Shown here: piece by piece, positions 6,922 to 14,287 of the stretch
How positions within the stretch are numbered: position 1 is the stretch's first letter
How the letters are laid out: every line of letters begins with the position of its first letter
Virus record (IMG/VR): IMGVR_UViG_3300044825_001895
Location: 28,436-92,435 of that record
DNA from: a virus
DNA length: 64,000 nucleotides
Direction: 5' to 3' (one strand)
The notes under the pieces: model-generated
Told to the model about the DNA's origin: nothing
What the model saw: the letters and a program-made list of their open reading frames with translations, nothing else
The model's database searches: none
Translations under genes and position numbers: made by a program

Positions 6922-7064
6922 AAGATACTTCTACAAATCAACTTCCACCAAATCAAAAATACATTGGGTGGAAAGAAGTAAATGAAAAAGAATTTGATGA
7001 GTTGTTTCCTCCCATCCAAAAGAAAAATCGTGAGGAAGTTCTACCGCGAGGTAATGCACTCTAA
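6918..7064 (+). CDS. 48-residue ORF fused to the psbD tail
   Basis: Starts on an ATGA overlap with the HNH-like gene. The first 38 residues (KYIGWKEVNEKEFDELFPPI region) are not recognised and could be a real small protein or the end of an endonuclease module. The last 10 residues ([10 protein letters not shown]) are exactly the C-terminus of D2. The chimera suggests that insertion ended a few codons before the end of the resident psbD. Confidence 0.55.
   Translation: MKDTSTNQLPPNQKYIGWKEVNEKEFDELFPPIQKKNREEVLPRGNAL
7032..7064 (+). pseudogene. psbD: psbD 3' remnant
   Basis: Encodes [10 protein letters not shown]-stop, identical in protein to the end of the intact psbD but with different codons (for example CTACCGCGAGG against TTGCCTCGTGG). 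It is the downstream counterpart of the 5' remnant at 3902. Confidence 0.8.
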
Positions 7065-7072
7065 AAATAAAT

Positions 7073-7100
7073 AAAAGGAGTTCTCTGAACTCCTTTTTTT
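7073..7100 (+). terminator. Intrinsic terminator
   Basis: AAAAGGAGTTC / GAACTCCTTTT stem with a TCT loop, followed by a T run, just after the psbD 3' remnant. It is probably the original psbD terminator. Confidence 0.85.
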
Positions 7101-7175
7101 ATGCTCCTTATTCTTATTCTTTTTCAACTCTTTGGAATCCTAATGTTTATATTATCTGTTATGCAAGACCTATGA
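7101..7175 (+). CDS. 24-residue hydrophobic peptide
   Basis: Begins right after the terminator T run and is one hydrophobic stretch (MLLILILFQLFGILMFILSV). It is coupled by ATGA to the next small ORF. There is no visible ribosome site beyond the T run, so translation is doubtful. Confidence 0.3.
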   Translation: MLLILILFQLFGILMFILSVMQDL

Positions 7176-7291
7176 TAACTTCTACAACACCATATAAATT
7201 GGCAGAGATCATTAGAGATACTTGGCCAAACCTTTACAGACCGCCAATAAAGACTTATAATCAATCAAAAGCACAAGAAAAGAATGTATGA
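7172..7291 (+). CDS. 39-residue hypothetical protein
   Basis: Starts on an ATGA overlap and its stop overlaps the start of the 94-residue gene at 7284. Contains LAEIIRDTWPNLYRPPIKTY. Tight coupling on both sides supports a real gene; function unknown. Confidence 0.5.
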   Translation: MITSTTPYKLAEIIRDTWPNLYRPPIKTYNQSKAQEKNV

Positions 7292-7568
7292 CTATTGGGT
7301 GGTGACAGACAAAACCACAGGTAGAGTAATCGCTCATTGCGGGGAAGAGAATGATGCATTGATGTTAGTTGGATTTGATAAAGATAAAAGAAATTATCGT
7401 AAACAAAAGTTTATTCTGGATCAGGTCATTACAGTAACATCAACAACAGATAAACAACTTCCTGGTCAATTGGGTTTACCTGCAGCAAAAGAAGAACTTC
7501 CTCCTATGGATCTTCAACAACAAGTATGGTTGCCTGAGGGACAGGGAATTCCAGTTAACGCTAAATAA
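7284..7568 (+). CDS. Hypothetical protein, 94 aa
   Basis: Soluble protein beginning MYDYWVVTDKTTGRVIAHCGE, with a Pro/Gln-rich C-terminal third. It directly precedes glutaredoxin. No domain recognised. Confidence 0.65.
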   Translation: MYDYWVVTDKTTGRVIAHCGEENDALMLVGFDKDKRNYRKQKFILDQVITVTSTTDKQLPGQLGLPAAKEELPPMDLQQQVWLPEGQGIPVNAK

Positions 7569-7588
7569 CTTTCAGTTTTATAACAATT

Positions 7589-7825
7589 ATGAAATTTACA
7601 GTTTATTCAAAAGACGGTTGCCCATATTGCACAAAGGTTCAACAAGTGCTAGAGTTGGCACAACTACAATACGTAGTCTACAAATTGAATACTGATTTTA
7701 CTCGTGATGAGTTTTATGCTGAGTTTGGAGAAGGTTCTACCTTTCCTCAAGTAATTATTAATGACAAACACATTGGTGGGTGTTCGGATACCGTTCAATA
7801 TCTACAGGAGCAAAAATTAGTTTAA
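7589..7825 (+). CDS. grx: Glutaredoxin
   Basis: 78 residues with the CPYC dithiol active site (residues 10-13), the cis-proline segment TFPQVIIND and the GGCSDT glutathione-binding turn. It reduces disulfides using glutathione and probably supplies electrons to ribonucleotide reductase, as T4 nrdC does. The stop overlaps the next start (TAATG). Confidence 0.92.
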   Translation: MKFTVYSKDGCPYCTKVQQVLELAQLQYVVYKLNTDFTRDEFYAEFGEGSTFPQVIINDKHIGGCSDTVQYLQEQKLV

Positions 7826-8184
7826 TGAATACGAACATTCACGAAGTTTACAACGATGTAGAAAAAGCAATTGATTATGCATTCAATGGTCAGTTTGTTT
7901 TAAAATTTTATGACTATCTAAAAGTTCGTGGAACAAAAAAAGTAGAAGTCGAACAATTTATTGAAAGTTCTACTGCTACTGAAATTAGTAATCTTGTAAT
8001 GGATTTGGATGATTATCTTGAAGGTGGATCAGATGAGATTCATAAACAACTTCGCGAAGGATACGGGCACATTCCAAAACCACAGGCAAGAAAAATAAGA
8101 AATTATCTATATGGTATTCTTGAAGATGCCTGGAGATATAATCATGATAAACGACCAGGAAGAAGAAAGAAGCAAACTAAATAA
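7825..8184 (+). CDS. Conserved hypothetical protein, 119 aa
   Basis: The start MNTNIHEVYN at 7825 is coupled to the glutaredoxin stop; an upstream in-frame ATG at 7780 lies inside glutaredoxin and is rejected. A helical acidic protein with a basic tail (RPGRRKKQTK). Position next to glutaredoxin suggests an early/middle metabolic operon; function unknown. Confidence 0.7.
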   Translation: MNTNIHEVYNDVEKAIDYAFNGQFVLKFYDYLKVRGTKKVEVEQFIESSTATEISNLVMDLDDYLEGGSDEIHKQLREGYGHIPKPQARKIRNYLYGILEDAWRYNHDKRPGRRKKQTK

Positions 8185-8347
8185 GTCAGAACCCCAAATC
8201 AATAGGGGCGTTGAATTATTACTACGCAATAGGAGGAGATCATCTGCACCAAAGACTTTTCAAGTGAAGTTTGGTAAAATGATCTCTCTTTTTCGTAGGG
8301 AGTTTCATTTCTTTATAGAATTTAACTTTGATGTAAGAAAAAAATAA
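8144..8347 (+). CDS. Conserved hypothetical protein, 67 aa
   Basis: The start at 8144 (MINDQEEERSKLNKSEPQ) follows a GGAG site and overlaps the previous gene by 41 bases. Basic protein containing NRRRSSAPKTFQVKFGKM and ending EFNFDVRKK. Function unknown. Confidence 0.6.
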   Translation: MINDQEEERSKLNKSEPQINRGVELLLRNRRRSSAPKTFQVKFGKMISLFRREFHFFIEFNFDVRKK

Positions 8348-8365
8348 ACTCTCTGGAGAAAACAA

Positions 8366-8602
8366 ATGGAAACAGCATATGTAGTAACATTCATTACAAT
8401 GTTTACCTTGCTCTTTTTTATGGTAGGAGGTATAATAGGCTGGTTAACTTACCGACATTTGCTGGAATCAAGACCTCCATATTTGCATCCAGAGTTCTTT
8501 GACGAAAATGGGCAGGTTATTCCTGACGAAATAGTATCTGTACGATTTGAAAACAATTACGACTATGACTACGACGACGAAAACGAAGAGAGCGACGACT
8601 GA
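8366..8602 (+). CDS. Single-span membrane protein, 78 aa
   Basis: An N-terminal hydrophobic span (residues about 6-28) is followed by an acidic, Asp/Tyr-rich cytoplasmic tail (NNYDYDYDDENEESDD). CTGGAG precedes the ATG. Its last 38 bases overlap the next gene in another frame. Function unknown. Confidence 0.7.
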   Translation: METAYVVTFITMFTLLFFMVGGIIGWLTYRHLLESRPPYLHPEFFDENGQVIPDEIVSVRFENNYDYDYDDENEESDD

Positions 8603-9137
8603 AAAACCGATTGAAACTCTTCCGACAAACCCCTTTGTTTTTGAGATTCTAGAACTTGCATCAAAGCAAAGAAGCGATGCAAAGAAGGTTGAAGTTCTTA
8701 AAACTTATGAACATGATTCTCTAAAGACTATTTTTATTTGGAACTTTGACGAATCTGTTATTTCTCTTTTACCTGAAGGAGAAGTTCCCTATGGCGATGT
8801 GAAAGATCAAAATGTATATTCTGGATCACTTTCAACAAATCTCTCCATGGAAGCAAGGGGAGGAGAGTCTGCTACCGGTCAAGATCTAGATGGTAGAGGA
8901 AGAACTTCTTTGAGGAGAGAATATCAAAACCTATATCACTATGTAAAAGGTGGTAACAATACTCTATCTACGATCCGTAGAGAGATGATGTTTATTAATC
9001 TTCTCCAGGGACTTCATCCTAGGGAAGCGGAAGTTTTGATTCTTACAAAAGATAAAAAACTCCAAACTAAATACAAGATAACTCTTGAGAATGTAAAAGA
9101 AGCATACCCCGATGTTCAGTGGGGTGGTCGTTCATGA
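8565..9137 (+). CDS. Conserved phage protein, 190 aa
   Basis: The start MTTTTKTKRATTEKP at 8565 is preferred over 8547 because it shortens the overlap. Contains FVFEILELASKQRSDAKK and a C-terminal region (INLLQGLHPREAEVLILTKD) of a type seen across T4-like phages in small conserved proteins of unknown role. Its stop overlaps the next start by ATGA. Confidence 0.65.
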   Translation: MTTTTKTKRATTEKPIETLPTNPFVFEILELASKQRSDAKKVEVLKTYEHDSLKTIFIWNFDESVISLLPEGEVPYGDVKDQNVYSGSLSTNLSMEARGGESATGQDLDGRGRTSLRREYQNLYHYVKGGNNTLSTIRREMMFINLLQGLHPREAEVLILTKDKKLQTKYKITLENVKEAYPDVQWGGRS

Positions 9138-9472
9138 GTGTAGCAGTAGGAGAAAAGAAAAAAATGGCAGAAAATAAAACTAAGATTAATAAAGTTCTGC
9201 CTCATGAATATGGATGTGAAATTCTTTTAGAAAAAACTACTGTAGAAAAAGCAAAAGATTCTTCACTTCCTAATGATGCATACTTGATTTGGTATGTTGT
9301 GGGGGGTGAAGAGCACATTGATCTAACTCGTTGCCCCAAGCGAGTGAATCTTTTTGATATGTATTATGATAAGTATGGTCCAGGTGCAGTTAAAAAGATT
9401 GATTTTGGATATGGTAGAACTAATCCAAAACTTTGGGGATACAAACAACCAGAGAAGAAAAAAAGAAAATGA
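9134..9472 (+). CDS. Hypothetical protein, 112 aa
   Basis: ATGA-coupled start (MSVAVGEKKKMAENK). Contains a compact middle region (YLIWYVVGGEEHIDLTRC) and a Lys/Arg-rich end. Function unknown. Confidence 0.65.
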   Translation: MSVAVGEKKKMAENKTKINKVLPHEYGCEILLEKTTVEKAKDSSLPNDAYLIWYVVGGEEHIDLTRCPKRVNLFDMYYDKYGPGAVKKIDFGYGRTNPKLWGYKQPEKKKRK

Positions 9473-9648
9473 GTCAAGGATTTGATGTAGAAATTGAAAT
9501 GCCGAAGTCTGACATTGACAGACTTCTTAAGCAATATAAAAAAGTAAAAAAATATCAAAAATCATCTCTGTACGCTATCAAAACAATGGACGGAACAGAA
9601 GAGATTGTTAGTTCATTGGTGAAGGAAGCGGAGGAGAATCCACTGTAA
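9469..9648 (+). CDS. Hypothetical protein, 59 aa
   Basis: ATGA-coupled start (MSQGFDVEIEMPKSDIDRLL). Small charged helical protein whose stop directly abuts the speD start. Function unknown. Confidence 0.6.
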   Translation: MSQGFDVEIEMPKSDIDRLLKQYKKVKKYQKSSLYAIKTMDGTEEIVSSLVKEAEENPL

Positions 9649-9975
9649 ATGGGAAAGCATTATCTACTTAACTTGTATGGATGCTCGTTTGTTCTTTTGG
9701 ACGACGAGCGTTGTCTTATAGACTTATTGGAAAACGCAGCAGTTGCAAGCGGTGCTACTGTGGTTCAAACTATCTCAAAGAAGTTTGAACCACAGGGAGT
9801 CACTGTGATTTGCCTGTTATCTGAAAGTCATATTAGCATTCATACTTGGCCTGAGGAAGGTAAGGCAGCAGTGGACGTTTATACTTGTGGTGATTGTAAT
9901 CCAAAGATTGGGTGTGATATTATCATTCAACAACTTTATGCAACTAATCACACGTTAAGTTACATAGAACGGTAA
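9649..9975 (+). CDS. speD: S-adenosylmethionine decarboxylase proenzyme
   Basis: 108 residues, class 1B AdoMetDC. The self-cleavage/pyruvoyl site is LLSES-HISIHTWPE, with Ser60 as pyruvoyl precursor, His65 as processing base and Cys80 as proton donor. It makes decarboxylated AdoMet for polyamine (spermidine) synthesis, possibly for DNA packaging. speD is a frequent cyanophage auxiliary gene. It starts immediately after the previous stop. The coding sequence contains a perfect 14-bp inverted repeat at 9758-9795. Confidence 0.93.
   Translation: MGKHYLLNLYGCSFVLLDDERCLIDLLENAAVASGATVVQTISKKFEPQGVTVICLLSESHISIHTWPEEGKAAVDVYTCGDCNPKIGCDIIIQQLYATNHTLSYIER
9758..9795 (+). repeat. Perfect 14-bp inverted repeat inside speD
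   Basis: CTGTGGTTCAAACT and its exact complement AGTTTGAACCACAG flank a 10-base loop, covering speD codons 37-49. No T run follows, so it is not a terminator. Confidence 0.9.
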
Positions 9976-9993
9976 CAAAAGTTACAGAACTTT

Positions 9994-10022
9994 TTGCATA
10001 ACTATACTAACAGGTCTATAAT
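9994..10022 (+). promoter_or_regulatory. Sigma-70 promoter
   Basis: TTGCAT, 17 bases, TATAAT. It starts the riboswitch leader of the DUF4278 gene a few bases downstream. Confidence 0.75.
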
Positions 10023-10028
10023 GACCTT

Positions 10029-10125
10029 ACGTTCATCCCTATGGGACGGAAGTAAGCCGACGCGGAACGGAACGTTCATTCGCTATTCGCAAATAGCGAA
10101 CGCAAACGCCGACTGAAGGAACGCT
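10029..10125 (+). ncRNA. Probable glutamine riboswitch (Downstream-peptide type)
   Basis: The leader has the conserved pieces of the glnA/Downstream-peptide RNA as I remember them: CGTTCATCCC...GGGACGGAAGTAAG near the 5' end and GCCGACTGAAGGAACGC at the 3' end. CGTTC (10030-10034) can pair with GAACG (10119-10123), and TCCC/GGGA (10036-10039/10043-10046) forms a small helix. An extra 9-bp hairpin (10079-10087/10092-10100) extends the internal arm. In marine cyanobacteria and phages this RNA precedes short peptides and binds glutamine. Confidence 0.75.
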
Positions 10126-10155
10126 CTTTAACCTAAACCATTAAGGAGAGCCCTA

Positions 10156-10293
10156 ATGTCTAAAGTAGTATATCGCGGTGTTGAGTATGACACCCAAAAG
10201 CGTCTTGAGTATCAACAACAAATGATGCAGCAACCCCAACAATACAATGAAACCTATCGTGGTGTTAAGTTTGTAAAGGAGGGGCACAAATGA
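10156..10293 (+). CDS. DUF4278-type small peptide
   Basis: 45 residues with two copies of the Y-R-G-V-x-Y/F motif (VVYRGVEYDT and TYRGVKFVKE) flanking a Gln-rich middle, characteristic of DUF4278 in cyanobacteria and cyanophages. AAGGAGAG precedes the ATG. It is downstream of the probable glutamine riboswitch, so its level should follow glutamine. Function unknown; a nitrogen-metabolism effector is an inference from the riboswitch. Confidence 0.8.
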   Translation: MSKVVYRGVEYDTQKRLEYQQQMMQQPQQYNETYRGVKFVKEGHK

Positions 10294-10388
10294 AAAAACT
10301 CAATGTACTTCAACTCATTAAAGAGCAGAAGCAAAAAGAAGAGAGGCGTCGTAAGGCATCTCTTGCTATTCTGGTAGCAGCAAAATAA
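10290..10388 (+). CDS. 32-residue basic peptide
   Basis: ATGA-coupled to the DUF4278 gene, with AGGAGGGG eleven bases upstream. Strongly charged helix (LIKEQKQKEERRRKASLAILVAAK). It ends 4 bases before a terminator, so it shares the riboswitch-controlled transcript. Function unknown. Confidence 0.6.
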   Translation: MKKLNVLQLIKEQKQKEERRRKASLAILVAAK

Positions 10389-10391
10389 TTT

Positions 10392-10421
10392 AGAGGAGTG
10401 CTTGACACTCCTCTTTTTTTT
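10392..10421 (+). terminator. Intrinsic terminator
   Basis: 9-bp stem AGAGGAGTG / CACTCCTCT with a CTTGA loop and a long T run. Confidence 0.9.
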
Positions 10422-10430
10422 GTCTATAAT
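10402..10430 (+). promoter_or_regulatory. Consensus sigma-70 promoter within the terminator
   Basis: TTGACA (10402-10407, in the hairpin loop and 3' arm), 17 bases, TATAAT (10425-10430): a perfect match to the bacterial consensus, driving the 60-residue gene and thyX. Confidence 0.85.
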
Positions 10431-10452
10431 ACCTTTGTCGAGGTTGATAAAA

Positions 10453-10635
10453 ATGGATAGAGAAAAGATTAAGCTAATTGTCAGAAACCTTGAGTCTCTG
10501 GTAGAATGCTTGAAGGCAGAGATTGAACCTGAGATTGAAAATGAGGTAAAGGATCCTGTCTATGATGAGATTAAAACTTTTTTAACTGACTACGACGAAG
10601 TATTTTATGACGAGGAAGATGAATACGATGTATGA
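10453..10635 (+). CDS. Acidic hypothetical protein, 60 aa
   Basis: The start MDREKIKLIV at 10453 follows GAGG downstream of the consensus promoter; an earlier in-frame ATG at 10402 lies in the promoter and is rejected. Acidic C-terminus (YDEVFYDEEDEYDV). It overlaps thyX. Function unknown. Confidence 0.65.
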   Translation: MDREKIKLIVRNLESLVECLKAEIEPEIENEVKDPVYDEIKTFLTDYDEVFYDEEDEYDV

Positions 10636-11338
10636 TGACTTTGAGTTTATGAAACCAGAAGTAAAACTCATTAGTGTTACTCCTGACGCAGAAAAGCACA
10701 TGGCATATTGTGCTCGGGTAAGTAATCCTGCTAATCAGGATAATGAAAAGTTTTCTGGTCTACTTAAGTATTGTATTCAACATCAACACTGGAGTATCTT
10801 CGAACAAGCTTCAATGACTGTTGAGATCAATACTACTCGTGGACTGGCAGCTCAAATTCTTCGACATCGTTCATTTACATATCAAGAATTTTCACAACGT
10901 TATGCTGACACGAATCTTCTGAATAATATTATTCCTCTTCCTGAACTACGTCGTCAGGATACTAAGAATCGTCAGAACAGTATTGATGACATTCCTGACT
11001 ATTTGAAACTGACTCTGACAGAAGACATTCGCGTTCATTTTGAGCAGGGTCTACGCCTCTACAACCGCCTTCTAGAGAAGGGTGTAGCAAAGGAGTGCGC
11101 GAGGTTCGTATTGCCCCTAGCGACGCCCACAAGACTCTATATGACCGGTTCTGTAAGGTCGTGGATACATTACATTGATCTTCGCTCTGCACATGGTACG
11201 CAGAAGGAACATATGGAGATTGCAGAACTTGTCCGCTGTATCTTTACTTGCCAGTTCCCTGCTGTATCTGAAGCACTTGGTTGGACTCGTGATGGGTGTA
11301 TTGAATGCAATGATGCACCTTCCATTACTATTGAATAA
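10628..11338 (+). CDS. thyX: Flavin-dependent thymidylate synthase
   Basis: About 236 residues from MYDDFEF. The ThyX motif RHRSFTYQEFSQRY (residues 79-92) binds dUMP and FAD. It methylates dUMP to dTMP using methylene-tetrahydrofolate and NAD(P)H, supplying thymidine for phage DNA. In-frame ATGs at 10607 and 10619 are alternatives; 10628 is chosen because GAGGAAG lies about 12 bases upstream and the overlap with the previous gene is shortest. Confidence 0.95.
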   Translation: MYDDFEFMKPEVKLISVTPDAEKHMAYCARVSNPANQDNEKFSGLLKYCIQHQHWSIFEQASMTVEINTTRGLAAQILRHRSFTYQEFSQRYADTNLLNNIIPLPELRRQDTKNRQNSIDDIPDYLKLTLTEDIRVHFEQGLRLYNRLLEKGVAKECARFVLPLATPTRLYMTGSVRSWIHYIDLRSAHGTQKEHMEIAELVRCIFTCQFPAVSEALGWTRDGCIECNDAPSITIE

Positions 11339-11367
11339 ATATCCTTACATACGATGGAGGTGTAACA

Positions 11368-11616
11368 TTGGCAACATATCCAGTTTATAATAAAGTTACT
11401 GGTGAACAAAAAGAAGTCTCTATGAGTGTTCACGATTGGGATCAGTGGAAACAAGATAATCCTGATTGGGATAGAGATTGGTCTGACCCATCAACTTGCC
11501 CTAACTCTGGGGAAGTTGGTGAGGTTTATGATAGACTTAAGAAGTCTCACCCAGGATGGAATGATGTTCTTAAGCGAGCATCACAAGCACCAGGTTCAAA
11601 AGTAAAACCAGTTTAA
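11368..11616 (+). CDS. Conserved protein, 82 aa, TTG start
   Basis: A TTG start is placed 7 bases after GGAGG. The protein begins MATYPVYNKVTGEQKE and has WDQWKQDNPDWDRDWSD; the N-terminus resembles FmdB-like small proteins of cyanophages but lacks their paired Cys motifs. It precedes phoH by 6 bases, so probably one transcript. Function unknown. Confidence 0.65.
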   Translation: MATYPVYNKVTGEQKEVSMSVHDWDQWKQDNPDWDRDWSDPSTCPNSGEVGEVYDRLKKSHPGWNDVLKRASQAPGSKVKPV

Positions 11617-11622
11617 TTCTAT

Positions 11623-12378
11623 ATGGCAAGAAAAAGAAGAGTAGAAGATCAACCAATTGGTGTTGGAATGACTGCCAAACAAATGAAACGCAAGAAACCA
11701 ATTGGTCTTGACTTAATGAGAGATATTGAACCTCTCACAGATAATCAGAAACTTCTATATGAAGCATATGAAAAGGGACAAAACCTTGTTGCTTATGGAT
11801 GTGCGGGAACAGGTAAAACATTTATCACTTTATATAATGCCCTTCAAGATGTACTAGATGAAAGAAGTCCTTACGAAAAAATCTATATTGTAAGATCTCT
11901 TGTTGCTACTCGTGAGATTGGTTTCCTACCTGGAGACCATGAGGACAAGTCATCGCTTTATCAGATTCCTTATAAGAATATGGTGAAGTATATGTTCCAA
12001 ATGCCAGATGACGCATCGTTTGAAATGCTCTATGGAAACCTCAAAACTCAAGGTACGATTAGTTTTTGGAGCACTTCTTTTATTCGCGGAACTACTCTGG
12101 ACAATGCAATCATTATCGTAGACGAGTTCCAAAACTTGAACTTTCATGAACTTGATAGTATCATTACTCGTGTTGGTGAGAACTCAAGGATTATGTTCTG
12201 TGGTGATGCTACTCAATCTGATCTTATCAAAACAAATGAGAAGAATGGAATTGTTGATTTTATGAAAGTTCTTCGTATTATGCCCTCCATTGATACTATT
12301 GAATTTGGCGTAGATGACATTGTTCGTTCTGGTCTAGTTAAGGAATATATTCTCGCAAAAATGGAAGTTGGTGTATGA
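11623..12378 (+). CDS. phoH: PhoH-like ATPase
   Basis: 251 residues. Walker A GCAGTGKT (residues 59-66) and Walker B IIIVDEFQN are intact, followed by MFCGDATQSD. PhoH-like P-loop ATPases resemble the helicase-1 N-terminal domain, are very common in marine phages, and are used as a marker. The cellular role (RNA metabolism or phosphate response) is unproven. Coupled by ATGA to the exonuclease gene. Confidence 0.93.
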   Translation: MARKRRVEDQPIGVGMTAKQMKRKKPIGLDLMRDIEPLTDNQKLLYEAYEKGQNLVAYGCAGTGKTFITLYNALQDVLDERSPYEKIYIVRSLVATREIGFLPGDHEDKSSLYQIPYKNMVKYMFQMPDDASFEMLYGNLKTQGTISFWSTSFIRGTTLDNAIIIVDEFQNLNFHELDSIITRVGENSRIMFCGDATQSDLIKTNEKNGIVDFMKVLRIMPSIDTIEFGVDDIVRSGLVKEYILAKMEVGV

Positions 12379-13055
12379 CCTTTAATCATTGTAATTTTTT
12401 GGGTGATCTTGAACTAGAAAAGAAAGAAACAAATGGCATCCGCTTGTATAATCTTCCCGATGGTCAGTGGGTGCCTTCTATCACATCTATAACCTCTTTC
12501 TACAATCGACAGATCTTTGTTGAATGGAGAAAGAGGATTGGTGAAGAAAAAGCAAATGCAATTACAAGAAAAGCAACTGCAAGAGGAACTGACTTTCACC
12601 AAGTCTGTCAGGACTACTTGGAAAATAAAGAACTTGTTTGGGATGATTATCAACCCATGACAAAGTTCATGTATATTCATGCAAAGCCTTATCTGGATAA
12701 GATAAATAATATTCACGCCATTGAAAGGACTCTCTATTCTGAATACCTTGGACTTGCTGGACGAGTTGATTGTATCGCAGAATATGAAGGAGAATTGGCA
12801 GTTATTGACTTCAAAACTTCAGACAAGATCAAACCAGAAGAATGGATTGAAAATTACTTCGTTCAAGAGACATTCTACGCCGCTGCATATTACGAACTCA
12901 CTGGTCAAGTTGTTAAAAAACTCATCACACTAATGGTAACTCCTGGCGGCGAAGTTAAAGTATTTGACAAAAGGAACAAGGGGGACTATATTAAACTATT
13001 AGTTCGTTATATCAAAGAATTTGTACATCACAATACTAGGTCAGATGGAGAATGA
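12375..13055 (+). CDS. PD-(D/E)XK exonuclease, RecB/Cas4-like
   Basis: 226 residues. The nuclease core is visible as Asp132 (AGRVDCIAEY), Asp145-x-Lys147 (VIDFKTS) and the RecB-type Gln164...YAAAY helix. It probably degrades or processes DNA ends during replication or recombination, or degrades host DNA. It lies between phoH and the late transcription coactivator gp33. Confidence 0.85.
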   Translation: MTFNHCNFLGDLELEKKETNGIRLYNLPDGQWVPSITSITSFYNRQIFVEWRKRIGEEKANAITRKATARGTDFHQVCQDYLENKELVWDDYQPMTKFMYIHAKPYLDKINNIHAIERTLYSEYLGLAGRVDCIAEYEGELAVIDFKTSDKIKPEEWIENYFVQETFYAAAYYELTGQVVKKLITLMVTPGGEVKVFDKRNKGDYIKLLVRYIKEFVHHNTRSDGE

Positions 13056-13302
13056 ATTAGAGAAAGCATTAGAGAGTAAGTTCTTTTGTCCATCACGTTT
13101 TGCTCAAGAGATTGAGAATCTCGTTCAAGTAAACGTTGAGATGAATTATATTGATGCGATTATCTATTTCTGTGAACAAAACAACATTGATTTGGAATCA
13201 GTTCCAAAACTCATCTCAAAACCTTTGAAAGAAAAGATTAAGTATGAGGCGATGGAACTGAATTTTCTAAAGAAAACTTCCCGTGCTAAATTAATTTTTT
13301 AA
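13045..13302 (+). CDS. gp33: Late transcription coactivator gp33
   Basis: 85 residues from MENELEKALESKFF (13045, overlapping the exonuclease end). Contains CPSRFAQEIENLV and NYIDAIIYFCEQN, typical of the T4 gp33 family, which binds the RNA polymerase beta flap and links it to the sliding clamp for late promoters. The many TATAAATA motifs in this window are its expected targets. Confidence 0.85.
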   Translation: MENELEKALESKFFCPSRFAQEIENLVQVNVEMNYIDAIIYFCEQNNIDLESVPKLISKPLKEKIKYEAMELNFLKKTSRAKLIF

Positions 13303-13898
13303 TGATGCCATACGATGCGTACCGTGAATACCTTGCTCTAAAAAATCATTTTACAAAAGATAACTACGATTATTTTAAGTATAATAAAAAAGTAAGAGCA
13401 ACAGTTCAATCCTTCTATAAGAGGAAGGATAGAATGTGGTTTGAAAAGATTTCTAGGCAAAAATCAGATAAAGAAGTCGTTGATTTTTTTGTTGCTAACT
13501 TTGCATCTTGTCCTGACCCAGAAACACTTTGGATTGGTGAGATGATTAAAGAAGGTGAAGAAAGATATCAGAACTGGCAAAAGAAAGTTCAATCTCTTTC
13601 TTATATCTTTAAAGAAGAAAGTCAATCTTTGTTTGGAGAAAATAAGTTTGAAGAGGTTTTTAAGTGTTCGAAGGGACATCCGCCTCTTCTAAAGAAGTTC
13701 CTGAGCGGGAATATTAGCCTAGAAACTATGGTGATATACGATAGAATATTCCTGTTCGGGAACAAGTTTGATAGTAAACTTCAAGACCCGGTGTGGCAAA
13801 CCGTCAGTCGTCGGATTAAAAAATATAATCCATTTCTAAATATTGATGTATTTCGTTTTCGCAAAATCTTGAAAGAAATTATTCTGGAGGGTCAATGA
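13302..13898 (+). CDS. gp59: Loader of replicative helicase, gp59
   Basis: 198 residues beginning MMPYDAYREYLALKNHF, with DRMWFEKISRQKS and a C-terminal RIKKYNPFLNIDVFRF region. This matches the T4 gp59 helicase-loading family, which binds forked DNA and gp32 and recruits the gp41 helicase. It starts on the last base of the gp33 stop codon. The second Met (13305) is an alternative start. Confidence 0.88.
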   Translation: MMPYDAYREYLALKNHFTKDNYDYFKYNKKVRATVQSFYKRKDRMWFEKISRQKSDKEVVDFFVANFASCPDPETLWIGEMIKEGEERYQNWQKKVQSLSYIFKEESQSLFGENKFEEVFKCSKGHPPLLKKFLSGNISLETMVIYDRIFLFGNKFDSKLQDPVWQTVSRRIKKYNPFLNIDVFRFRKILKEIILEGQ

Positions 13899-14239
13899 GT
13901 TTCTTTAACTCCGAAGTCGTTCGTGCAGAGATGACTGAAATTGCAGAACTTCAGGAACAAATCTACGGAAACATTTTTAAGTTTCCTACAATGTCTAAAG
14001 AAGAAAAACTTGAGCATGTTGGATTTCTTGAAACTCTCTTAGATAAACAAAAAGTTCTTTACACAAGAATGAGTTTGTCTGATGATCCTGAAGCAAAAGA
14101 GATGAAGGAACGTGTTATCAATTCTGCTATTATGATGGGTATGCCTCCTGGCACTGATATGAACATCATCCTTAATAATATGTCTCAGATGCTTGATGTC
14201 ATGAGGAAACAGATTGACAAAACAGGTTCAGACCTGTAG
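13895..14239 (+). CDS. DUF1825 family protein
   Basis: 114 residues beginning MSFFNSEVVRAEMTEIAELQ, with a helical region VGFLETLLDKQKVLYTRMSLSDDPEA, the DUF1825 pattern shared by cyanobacteria and cyanophages. GGAGG precedes the start, which overlaps the gp59 stop by ATGA. Function unknown; it lies between gp59 and gp32. Confidence 0.75.
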   Translation: MSFFNSEVVRAEMTEIAELQEQIYGNIFKFPTMSKEEKLEHVGFLETLLDKQKVLYTRMSLSDDPEAKEMKERVINSAIMMGMPPGTDMNIILNNMSQMLDVMRKQIDKTGSDL

Positions 14240-14287
14240 AATAACGAAGTACACAAAAGCCAAATCCTACTAATACGGAGAAATCTA

